A stretch of DNA of 64,000 bases from Cheiracanthium punctorium (taxonomy: Eukaryota; Arthropoda; Arachnida; Araneae; Cheiracanthiidae). Location: assembly GCA_038373885.1 (NCBI GenBank), contig JAWZYV010011613.1:186001-250000 (forward strand), given 5' to 3'. Of this stretch, positions 10,901 through 22,900 are shown in pieces. The position numbers and the translations under genes were made by a program. Position 1 is the stretch's first letter, and every line of letters begins with the position of its first letter. The notes under the pieces were generated by a model. That model was given only the letters and a program-made list of their open reading frames with translations. It searched no databases and had not been told where the DNA came from.

Positions 10901-13900
10901 ACTATTTAAAGAAAGCCCAATCAAGAATTGCAGCTAAAGAAACAGCCAAAGAAACAATCAACAGATAAAAATGAAACCAACGACTGGCCCATCGAACATC
11001 CACAGTATAAAACCAACAAACATGCAGCTTATTTTTGTTCACATAAGACAAATACACATGATGCATCCTTGCCAATCACAGCTAGTGTTACCTCCCTACC
11101 TCTGAAAAAAGAAATTTGCTTTTTCTAGAATGGGGAATTTCCTGAGGTTGTTCAAGCCTCTCTTTAATTGCTATTGTGAATACCATTAAAAGTTTTACAC
11201 CGGGACTATCCAGGGGAGAAAATTGGTCAGTCCTTAGACTCGAGCTTGAGCCACTCTGAATATGGAGATTATTTTTGGGGCCTGACTGTGACATTTTTGT
11301 GCCCAGGGCACTTTTCAAAGGAATGCACCAGATATTCATTTTGCTGGATATCGAATCTTTGACAGATGTCCGGTACATCCCTAATGCCCAATATATCTGT
11401 AAACTCAAATTTTTGGCCTCTTTCTACTTGTGTGCCCAGGGAATGGGCCCCCAAGTGCCCGTGCGATAATCAGGGCCTGGTTATTTTTCTACTGGGTACT
11501 AGTAAAACTTTCCAGGTGATGCATCCAGTCAGAAGGTCCTTGGAAAAAATCCTAATTTTTATAGATATTTACTAAATTGTTATTTTGTTTATCATCTATA
11601 TTTAAAAATATTGCTTAAATTGAATGTTGTAGCAAAGGTGATCTCTCTGGAATTAAAGAACCTATTATATTCTAAAAAATTGGATCTATTGAAAGTAACT
11701 TTTCTGAAGTATGTTTTCGTTTCCAGGCTGATAATTCTGTAAAATGGTCTTCTCGTTGGGATTACATATTAGAATCCATGCCTCATACTAACATCCAGTG
11801 GTTCAGGTAAATTTACTTATTGTTTTAACAAAGTATATTGCTTTAATATTGTAAGTTTTTATAATTATTTGTTAATTATATTTCAGCATTTTGAATTCTC
11901 TTGTGATTGTACTTTTCCTTACTGGCATGGTTGCTATGATACTTCTTCGCACTCTGCATAAAGATATAGCTCGTTATAACCAGATTGAGTCTGCTGTAAG
12001 TATTGGAAATTTAATCTTCATTTTTTATTTAAATTTAGTGCCTTAAAAGTAATGTTATTTGAAAAATGTTAAGATACATAATAGTGCCAATATTTCACTT
12101 TCTTATTAAACCACATAGTTTTTTTAAAAAAACTTAAAAGTTATTTTATACAGAGCTGATTTTTAGCTTGTAATTTCCCTCACTGCTTTTACCATAAAAT
12201 ACATAAATTGTAGGATGATGCCCAAGAGGAGTTTGGTTGGAAGCTGGTCCATGGAGACGTCTTTAGACCACCTCGGAAAAGAATGCTTCTAGCAGTATTA
12301 CTTGGAAGTGGTGTTCAGGTTTTCTTTATGGCATTAATTACATTATGTAAGTACTTGGCAGACAAAACATTATATTTTATTTGATTTTGAATGAAAATTA
12401 AGAATGATTTTTTTTTTTCAGTTTTTGCATGTCTAGGATTTCTGTCTCCTGCTAACAGGGGGGCTCTTATGACATGTGCTATGGTATGTATTCATTTCTA
12501 AAAACGAAAAAGTATTTTGCTTACTGTGTTTTAATTTTGTAACTTAAAGGTGTTCATGCTTTCACAAAGCATATTAAATACTTATTAAATTTTATCTTTA
12601 TTTTCTGTACTATGTGTACTTCACGTGTGATTTATGTTGAAATATTATTTTTTCTTCTGTAGGTCTTGTATGTTTGCTTAGGTACACCTGCCGGATATGT
12701 TTCTGCTAGGATGTATAAAGGTAAAATAAGTTAATTATATATGTTTGTTGAGATTGGTTAATCAGATTTAATTGTTTTTAAATACTTGTAATGATTTGTA
12801 ACATTCACTTTCATAATTAAGTCTGTTATTAGTGTAGTTTGGAGTACTTTGACATCTTTATTTTTGAATTGTTTTCTTTTAATATTTTGTTCACCTTCAT
12901 ACTAAAAACACTGGAGTTTCACTGTACTGATTAGCTTTTTTTTTTAATGTCTATTGACAATAGTATTTTAGTTTTTTCATCGAGCAAATGAGGATGATCA
13001 CTTTTTTCTCAAATTTCAGGCTCTTTACCTCCACTTCTCTCTTTAATGATGCGATAAATCATTGCTTGGGTGATTGACTGGTCTTTAAAGTGTTTTTAAT
13101 TTGTTTTATCAATGATTTTCTTAAATATGTAACTCAAGTTTGTATGAAATTGCTAATGCATATATTAAACTAAACTGATTTTGACAGCAGAGTGCAGGTA
13201 TTATGTCTCCTATGAGAATTTATTGCAGTGCCATCTACTTCTTAGCCTCTTTTCGCACACAATTTAAATCTGTTTCTAGATTCTTGTGAAACCTGCAATT
13301 TTCTGGCTCTAAAATGTTTCACAGTGTCTTTACATTTGAAAAAATTATTGCAAGTAATGATCTAACAGAGTTGATCTAGCACAGTTGTTTGATAAATTAC
13401 TCAAAATAAACATAAATGAATATTTAAACATAGATGCGCAAAATCAAATAAAGAATTTTTAGTGTCTGACTTTCTTGTGTGTTCAAATGTAAAAAATATG
13501 GAGTGACTCCACTCGACTTTCCGAACACTTACGATTAAGTTTAATACCAAGTGTTTAACCTTCCTACCCTGTTGAAAAAAAGTTACGTTTTACCTGGATG
13601 GGTCTAATCGACCCAGTTCGTATAGATTTATTCAAGTCTTTTACAATAGTTCCCGTTTGGCTCATTTTGGATGCTATTATTAGTTAATGATTAAGTATGT
13701 ATATTTTACCTCATTTATACCTCTTTTTTACTGTTTCTCCCCCCCCCCCTCTTCCCCCAGTTCGACCGATTCCTTGATTGCATATGTGGCTTGTTAAAAT
13801 ATTTAAACGCACGAAATAATTACTTACTGTTTTCCTTATTTCTACATATTTTACTTACATATGAAATATTATTGCACATTACAATATTTACATATTAATA

Positions 13901-16900
13901 CAATATGTACAATATTGTCAAGAGCATGCAATACACAAGTATTTGCATGCTCTTGACAAAGATATGACTGACAAGATCCACATCTTGTCTGAGTTTTTCT
14001 ATCTTTCTTAGGGCCGCATTCTTTGCACCTTCCTTGTTTAGGTGTTTTCAAATTATCTGCATGGCCTTCTTTTACATCTAGTAACTTCTTTTTTATAGCT
14101 ACCAACACATTCGTTTTTTCCCGGCGATTTCTTTGAGAGTCTGTCGGCTGTTTTTCGATTTCTTTCAGAAAAAGTCGTCTTTTGAAAAGTTTGCGTTCAT
14201 TATATGACGGATTTACGTGCATGAAAACAACAAAAGCATTAATTGCAGCTAGATCAATCATTTTATAAAACAAACAAACTGGCCACCTCCTTGTTTCTCT
14301 CTCACATGTATAGGTGGAAGCTTGTTTATCTGTTGTGCCCACTTCACCTTTAGTTTCATTATAAGATTAAATCTGGTTTCTTTTCATTTTTCTGTGACAC
14401 TTTTGCGTCCTGATGCATAGTGCAAAGAAGAATCACTGACTTATTTATTTTTGGAACATACGGTACCAGAGTCTTATCCTGTTCAAATCCGAACACTGAG
14501 GAGAATACAGCCCTATCAGATGATACTTTAAATTCAGGACGAATAAACGTTTTATTTCTTCTGAGAGTCCCAAAAAGTGTTAATTTCTCTTTAACAATTC
14601 TTCTGCAAGATATAATCAGTTAAAAAAATTATCCACCGTTATGTTCTGAGCAGTGTCCTCAACTGCCTTTACCAGGCGCAAAACAACATTTATTCCTTGG
14701 TTTATATCACGCTCACGATGAAGAGGCTTTCCAGTATACATTTCAGCGTTGTACCCGTATGCTGTTTTTACATCCAACATCAACCATAATTTAATTCCAT
14801 ACTTCCATCTTGGCTTTGTTGGTAAATATTGCCTAAATGGGCACTTACCTCGAAATGGCACGAGCTGTTAATCTATCGTCAAACATTCGTAAGGAACAAA
14901 CATCTTCGGAAATTGTGCAACAAACATCTCAAATAATGATCTTATTGGTGCTAATTTATCCAGGCGTCGCAACTTGTTCTGCTTTCTTTGTTGTCAAACC
15001 TAAGAAACTGCCTAATTATTCCAAAGCGTTATAAAGATATAGTTCCACGAAAAATAGCTCGGCCATCATCTTTGCTGCACAACTCTGTGAGAGATTCTCC
15101 TGCTGATTTATTAACACCAGCAAGTTTCACGGCTGTTATTGACTGCTCAGTGGTTTGCTGAATTCCATAACACGTAGGATCAGGACTCAATTTCATAATG
15201 TTGTGTTGTGTCTGTATTTAGCAGAGTTTTATACTTCAAAACTTTGAGCAGTGAAAGCTAGTAAGAAAAATGAATTGAGGGCTTGCCAGGTAAAAGATGA
15301 CAAAAACGTTTACCTTGATAGTTCTTTTATTTAAGTAATGAAGCATGAAGGCTGGTATACAGATGAGGATGAACAAATGGAAACAAAAAAACAGGCATTT
15401 GATGTGGTACAGCATCTATGTGGCATCGGACATTCTGGACAACAAACCGAACAGCATCACCTTGAGATAAGCTTGTAGCGGCATAATCAAAAAAGGGCTT
15501 TGTTGGAAGCTGCGACGGGATGGCTCGCCAGATTAATCGTTTGACTCAGCTCAGAGCATCTCACATGGCTGGCTTCGAGCGTCCTTCCATACGCATCTGT
15601 CGTATCACCCTTTTCGCCTCCTCTCTCTCTGTCTCTCTCGCGGCGAACGGCAAACTTTTATACTATTGGCCAGGCAACGACGTCACCAAGGACTGCGGAC
15701 CTGTGACGTGAAAAGAAAAAGAAGAAAATAGCTCCGCGGCAAGTCGCCGGGAGTACAGCGCCTCTAGCGGCCAAAAACAGAAACACATTATGCAAAACGT
15801 TTTGCAGCAATTAGGTGCTTGTTTGAAGCGTTGATATTAGAATAGTTTTAAGTAAGAACTTTAATTAATAAAAATAAGAGCTATCAGTGCCTTTAGGTTT
15901 TAAGGCAAATAATTAAAGTTAAGTTATACAGCATTCAGATATAATAAAGAGAACACAGCTACATGTCATGGAACCTTTAAGGTAAGGTTTACAGTTACTT
16001 TTTCCTAACAATGGCCCGCCTTCCATGACATGGCAAAAGGAACTGCTTCAAACAAGTAAAAAAAATTCTTTCAAAAGAGAGTAAGTACTTTTCCCTCTGA
16101 AAAGAACAAAAGACATATTATGCAAATAGCGATGAACACAGATGAGAAAGCACAAGGGTTAGTACAAAATATGCATAGTTACACTAAAGTACGACAACTA
16201 TAAAGTACGACTGCTATAAAGTATGACTGGCCAGTCAAAAAAAACGTTAGTAAAAAAAACACTTTTCAAAAGATTCACATAATGCAATTAAACACATTTG
16301 CATTCACTTTACAAAGAAAAACAACAAGTTTGTACTTTCTTTAGGGGTGAGGTGCACCTCAAAAAAAAAAAACTCTTAAGAAAAGAGATAAAAATAGAAA
16401 AGTTTGTTTGAGTCATTTACATTCACAGAGCAAGGTTTCTCCGTTACGTCCGTTTTTTTTTTTTTTTTCAAAAGATCAAGAAAATTTTTCCTTTCTCCTT
16501 TTATTTCGTAGAGAGTCTTCGACTTGACAAAAAGGAAAGGTTATGTTCAAAAAGAGAAAGTCAAAAGCGACTTTTCAGAAAAATTTGCCTAGGTTCCCTT
16601 TAGTGGGAGTAGGGCTTTGATACTGAACAAAAAAGTCTTTCGTTGAATGTTGTAAGTCCAGTCTTTGGAAGAGGTTTTGTGAAAATATCTGCTGGGTTAT
16701 TCTTTGTATTTATATATTTTAAGGTAAATAATTTATCTATAACTAGGCTTCTTAAAAAGTGATACTTTACATGTATGTGCTTCGTCCGGCTGTTCTCAAT
16801 GGGTGAGTTGCTGAAATCTATGGCGGCAGTATTGTCGCAAAAAAGTGTAACTTTATCCAGGTCTTTGGGAAGTAGTTTTAGATTTATTAGCTCATTATAA

Positions 16901-19900
16901 ATTCTTTGTATCCACAGCAATTCTTTGGAGGCTTCTGTCAGGGCGATGAATTCCGACTCCACCGAAGATAGGGCGACACACTTCTGTTTCGACGTACGCC
17001 ATGATATGGGGGTTTGATCCAGCATTAAAATATATCCTCCCATTGACACTCGGTCATCTCTGTTTGAAGCAAAATCAGCGTCTGAGTAGCAATTTATGGA
17101 AATCTGATTTATATTAGATAATTTTAATTTGAGGTGTGAAGTAGATTTAACGTAGCCAAGTAATTTTAACAATTGATTGAAATGATTATATCCGGGATTA
17201 GATTGAAATTGTGATAAAACATTTACTGCGTACGAAATATCTGGACGGGTTCTGCTTGCAAGGAACGACAAACATCCTAAGATGTTGCGATAGGGAAATT
17301 TTTCCATTTCTTTAACTTCTGCGGCGTTAGTTGGACAGTCCATTTTTGACATTACGATACCCGGAGCGATTGGAAGGGATGAGATGGGTATATTAAAACT
17401 TTTAAAGCGGTTGTAAATCTTGTTTATGTATTCCTCTTGATGTATAAATAAGCCATTTTCATTTTCTTCAAATTGAACGCCTAATAGTTTTCTTGTTTTC
17501 CCCAACTTCTTAAGATTGATTTTTCCTTCTAATAAATCGAATACGTGGTTTATTTCCTTTTCTGTTTTAGCTAGGAGTACAATGTCATCAACGTATAGAA
17601 GTAACACTACTAGATTGTTGTAAACATAAACGCAGTTGGTCCACTCAAGCTTGAAAAAGTGTAATTCAGTTAAAATTCTGTGAAATTCGTTAAACCATTC
17701 TCTGCCACTCTGCTTCAAACCATATAAGGCTTTATTTAGCTTACATACAAAATCTTTCTTACCTTCTTCCTTGAAACCTTGAGGTTGGAACATATAAATT
17801 TCGTCTTCAATCGGAGCGTACAGGTATGCGGAGGTTACGTCAGCTTGAAAGTGGTTCCATTTATAGTGACCTACTAGTAATGAGAAAAAGAAACGAATTA
17901 CAGTAAAATTAACAACAGGACTAAAGACTTGATCGTAAGTTTCCCCTCTTCTTTGCCCAAAACCCTGGGCGACGAGTCTTGATTTAAAACGTACGATTTT
18001 TCCACTAGCGTCTCTTTTTACTGTATACACCCATCGGTTTCCGATGATTTTCGCATTTTCAGGTTTCGGAACTAAGTCCCATACTTTTCTTTCATTCATT
18101 ATATCTAGCTCGTCATTCATAGCTTGTATCCACTTCTCTGCCTCGGGAGATTTAATTGCCTTGAAAAAATTATTTGGTATTTGAATTTCTTTGAGTCAGG
18201 AATCTGAAAAATTAGCTTCATCTTGTACAATGCCCGAGTATGTATTTTTACCTTTAAAACAAAACATTTCTGGATCATATTTAATCCCGTGTTTATTGCA
18301 GTAGCTTTTTACATCATTATGGGATCTTAACCTGACATTACTGCCCTCAATTCCGTAATAAATATCGGTTCGAGACTTGTCTTTTCTTGGAACTGCTCTT
18401 CTAACCCAGTTTACTGTTTTAAGCTGCGTTTTTACGTTTCTATAGGATTCCCTCTCCCCTTCAGATTCGTCACTTTCCCCTTCCTCAGATGTACTTGGCT
18501 TACCTAAATACATTTCTTTCTTTTTGTCAAAAATAAAATCCTTTTCCTGTGTTTCGTCTTCACATTCACTATCCCCCGAATCCTCGTTGGGTGAACTTAT
18601 AGGGTCCAGTACAACTCCATTGCTTTCATGTTTTTGTATTTCCTCTTCGAATCTAACGTTAGAAGTCTCGATTACTTTCCTATCGCCAGGGATCCAAATC
18701 CTGTATCCACGACTTTGCATCGCGTAACCCACCATAGTGCCCTGTTTTGCCCTCATGTCAAGTTTATTTCTTAATTGACGAGGTACTCCCACGTAAACTT
18801 TCGAACCAAAAATTCTTAAGTGTTTAATAGAAGGTTTACAGCCACTAAAAAGCTCAAAAGGCGTTCTTACTTGATTAGCGTGGCAAGTTCGGTTCCAAAC
18901 GTAGGTAAAACAAAGTAGTGCTTCTGACCAAAAGCTGTTACTTAATCCGCTTGAGCTTAGCATAGCTTTTACAGCATCTAGGGCAGTGTAGTTGTATCTC
19001 TCGCTAACTCCGTTCTGCTCGGGAGTATAGTCGTTTGTTCTTTCAGCGTGAATCCCTTCTTCATCTAAAAACTTTTTAAATTCGTTATGACAAAATTCCA
19101 TCCCATTATCGGTTCTGATGTTAATAATTTTAGTGTTTAAAAATCTTTCTGCCCTTCTTTGAAATTTCTTAAAACACTCAAATACCTCGGTTTTCTTTCT
19201 CATAGGATATACGGTAGTCTTCCTGGAGTAGTCGTCTGTTATTGTTAAAAAGAAACGATGACCAACTATTGACTGGTTGGGAAGTGGACCACAGACATCC
19301 ATATGTAAAAGTTGTAGGGGTTTAGTTGAGCGGATTGAAGGGATGCTTTTAAAGCTTTTACGTCTCGTTTTAGCTATTTTACAATTATGGCATGATATTT
19401 CGGGGTTTGCTCTTAAAGTAGGAAGGCCAAAGACACAGTTTGATTTACTAATTTCAATTATGGACTTATAATTAATATGACAGAACCTTTGGTGCCAGAG
19501 TTCTAAGTCTTCTGATTTAGGGGGAGAGGAGACATTTGCTTCTGGTTTCTTCTCGTGAGTATTTTTAGAATTTCGCTTCAATTTATCATACTTGGGATAC
19601 AAAAAGTACAGTCCTTGCTTCTTATAGGCGGTGAATAATTTTCGATTATTTTTCAGAAATGCATGAACTTTACCCTGACCACCTCTAAAGGTAAGACCTT
19701 CTGAATCGAGGATAGAACCGGATAGTAAATTGCGTCTTAGTTCAGGGGAGTATAAAACATTTCTCAAAACACGTTTCATCTTTCCGTTCTGGAAATTCAG
19801 AACTACGGTTCCCTTCCCCTCGACAGGACATTCAATACCATTTATGGCGACGGACATTGACTTACCCTTAATGGGTGTAAAATATTTAAATAGATCTTTT

Positions 19901-22900
19901 TCATTACAAAAGTGATTACTTGCGGCAGTGTCAAAAACCCATGAACGATCATTTTCAATTACTTGGTTAGAATAAGCTTCAATAATAAAATTTTTAGGGT
20001 GATAAGATCCTTTTTGCTTTTGGGGAGGAGGGTGTCTGCAGTTGATTTTTAAATGTCCGGTTTTCCCGCATCCATAGCAGCGCCTCGTCTCACGTTTAAA
20101 GTTTCCTTTACGAGGGGTACGTTTTTCATGTTTGGCTTGACTGGACATAGCAATAGCGGCACGGTCGCCTAAGCTTTGTTTCAACCTGGCTTCCTCGGCT
20201 AATAATTCAGCTAGGACTTTATCGAACTTAAATTCATCGTCATCCCATCTATAGATGGCCTGCACAATCCCTGCGTACTCAGGGGGTAAATATCTAATTA
20301 ATTGAAAAGATTGGTACCAATCCGCTAATGGTGTACCAGCTTCACGCAACTGCGTTGCAATAGATTTTAAACGAGCACCAAATAATCCTACTTCCTCATT
20401 GTCGTTAATTCTGCATGAAAAGAACTCATCGGTCAAAGCGATAGAACGAGCTCTTGATTCGGGCTTAAAGTGTTTCTTTAGCTTTTCCCAAACTTCCTTG
20501 GGATCATATGTCCCGGCGAGGAGGGGTTTATATTCACTGGATATATTTAAATATATGGTACTATACGCTTTACCGTATCTAATTTTATAGTCCCTCAACT
20601 CTTTAACTTCCGTTTCTTTTGGTCTAATTTCTTCGCCGGTTACAATATCCCAGCAATTTCTATCTATTAACAAGACTTTTATATCTTTTTTCCATGTCTC
20701 ATAGTTATCACAGCCCAATTTATCAACTTGCATCGATATAGTTTCCATTTTTTTTTTTTTTGATTTCAGATAGATTTATATAATTAAAAACTTCTAATCA
20801 GGGCCCGCCCTCTTAATGCTCGTTAAAATCTTTTTGTAAATAGTTAAAATCAAGGAATACATGCATATACTTAATAACATAATCTTCACATAATTTTTAA
20901 ATGGCAGAGGCCCATAACCGAAATGTCTGTATTTAGCAGAGTTTTATACTTCAAAACTTTGAGCAGTGAAAGCTAGTAAGAAAAATGAATTGAGGGCTTG
21001 CCAGGTAAAAGATGACAAAAACGTTTACCTTGATAGTTCTTTTATTTAAGTAATGAAGCATGAAGGCTGGTATACAGATGAGGATGAACAAATGGAAACA
21101 AAAAAACAGGCATTTGATGTGGTACAGCATCTATGTGGCATCGGACATTCTGGACAACAAACCGAACAGCATCACCTTGAGATAAGCTTGTAGCGGCATA
21201 ATCAAAAAAGGGCTTTGTTGGAAGCTGCGACGGGATGGCTCGCCAGATTAATCGTTTGACTCAGCTCAGAGCATCTCACATGGCTGGCTTCGAGCGTCCT
21301 TCCATACGCATCTGTCGTATCACCCTTTTCGCCTCCTCTCTCTCTGTCTCTCTCGCGGCGAACGGCGAACTTTTATACTATTGGCCAGGCAACGACGTCA
21401 CCAAGGACTGCGGACCTGTGACGTGAAAAGAAAAAGAAGAAAATAGCTCCGCGGCAAGTCGCCGGGAGTACAGCGCCTCTAGCGGCCAAAAACAGAAACA
21501 CATTATGCAAAACGTTTTGCAGCAATTAGGTGCTTGTTTGAAGCGTTGATATTAGAATAGTTTTAAGTAAGAACTTTAATTAATAAAAATAAGAGCTATC
21601 AGTGCCTTTAGGTTTTAAGGCAAATAATTAAAGTTAAGTTATACAGCATTCAGATATAATAAAGAGAACACAGCTACATGTCATGGAACCTTTAAGGTAA
21701 GGTTTACAGTTACTTTTTCCTAACAATGGCCCGCCTTCCATGACATGGCAAAAGGAACTGCTTCAAACAAGTAAAAAAAATTCTTTCAAAAGAGAGTAAG
21801 TACTTTTCCCTCTGAAAAGAACAAAGGACATATTATGCAAATAGCGATGAACACAGATGAGAAAGCACAAGGGTTAGTACAAAATATGCATAGTTACACT
21901 AAAGTACGACAACTATAAAGTACGACTGCTATAAAGTTTGACTGCTATAAAGTATGACTGGCCAGTCAAAAAAAACGTTAGTAAAAAAAACACTTTTCAA
22001 AAGATTCACATAATGCAATTAAACACATTTGCATTCACTTTACAAAGAAAAACAACAAGTTTGTACTTTCTTTAGGGGTGAGGTGCACCTCAAAAAAAAA
22101 CTCTTAAGAAAAGAGATAAAAATAGGAAAGTTTGTTTGAGTCATTTACATTCACAGAGAGAGGTTTCTCCGTTACGTCCGTTTTTTTTTTTCTTTTCAAA
22201 AGATCAAGAAAATTTTTCCTTTCCCCTTTTATTTCGTAGAGAGTCTTCGACTTGACAAAAAGGAAAGGTTATGTTCAAAAAGAGAAAGTCAAAAGCGACT
22301 TTTCAGAAAAATTTGCCTAGGTTCCCTTTAGTGGGAGTAAAGCTTTGATACTGAACAAAAAAGTCTTTCGTTGAATGTTGTAAGTCCAGTCTTTGGAAGA
22401 GGTTTTGTGAAAATATCTGCTGGGTTATTCTTTGTATTTATATATTTTAAGGTAAATAATTTATCTATAACTAGGCTTCTTAAAAAGTGATACTTTACAT
22501 GTATGTGCTTCGTCCGGCTGTTCTCAATGGGCGAGTTGCTGAAATCTATGGCGGCAGTATTGTCGCAAAAAAGTGTAACTTTATCCAGGTCTTTGGGAAG
22601 TAGTTTTAGATTTATTAGCTCATTATAAATTCTTTGTATCCACAGCAATTCTTTGGAGGCTTCTGTCAGGGCGATGAATTCCGACTCCATCGAAGATAGG
22701 GCAACACACTTCTGTTTCGACGTACGCCATGATATGGGGGTTTGATCCAGCATTAAAATATATCCTCCCATTGACACTCGGTCATCTCTGTTTGAAGCAA
22801 AATCAGCGTCTGAGTAGCAATTTATGGAAATCTGATTTATATTAGATAATTTTAATTTGAGGTGTGAAGTAGATTTAACGTAGCCAAGTAATTTTAACAA

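Larger units (their letters stand above)
15209..21725 (-). mobile_element. copia-type LTR retrotransposon (LTR-gag-pol-LTR)
   Basis: The element is on the minus strand with 802-bp LTRs at 15209-16010 and 20924-21725. By eye they differ at one base (15652 versus 21367), implying a recent insertion. In sense orientation each LTR starts TGTTAGGAAAAAG and ends in CA. The purine tract GGAAGGCGGG precedes the 3' LTR, and a primer site follows the 5' LTR. The gag-pol frame is continuous except for one TGA. Domain order protease-integrase-RT-RNase H defines Ty1/copia. Confidence 0.93.

Noticed and set aside
11088..11575. Cluster of four overlapping frames of 60-106 codons
   Set aside because: Opposed frames over the same GC-richer patch, no recognisable domain or splice context.
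15520..15711. 63-codon + strand frame repeated at 21235-21426
   Set aside because: It is inside the copia LTRs, antisense to the element; repetition comes from the LTR.
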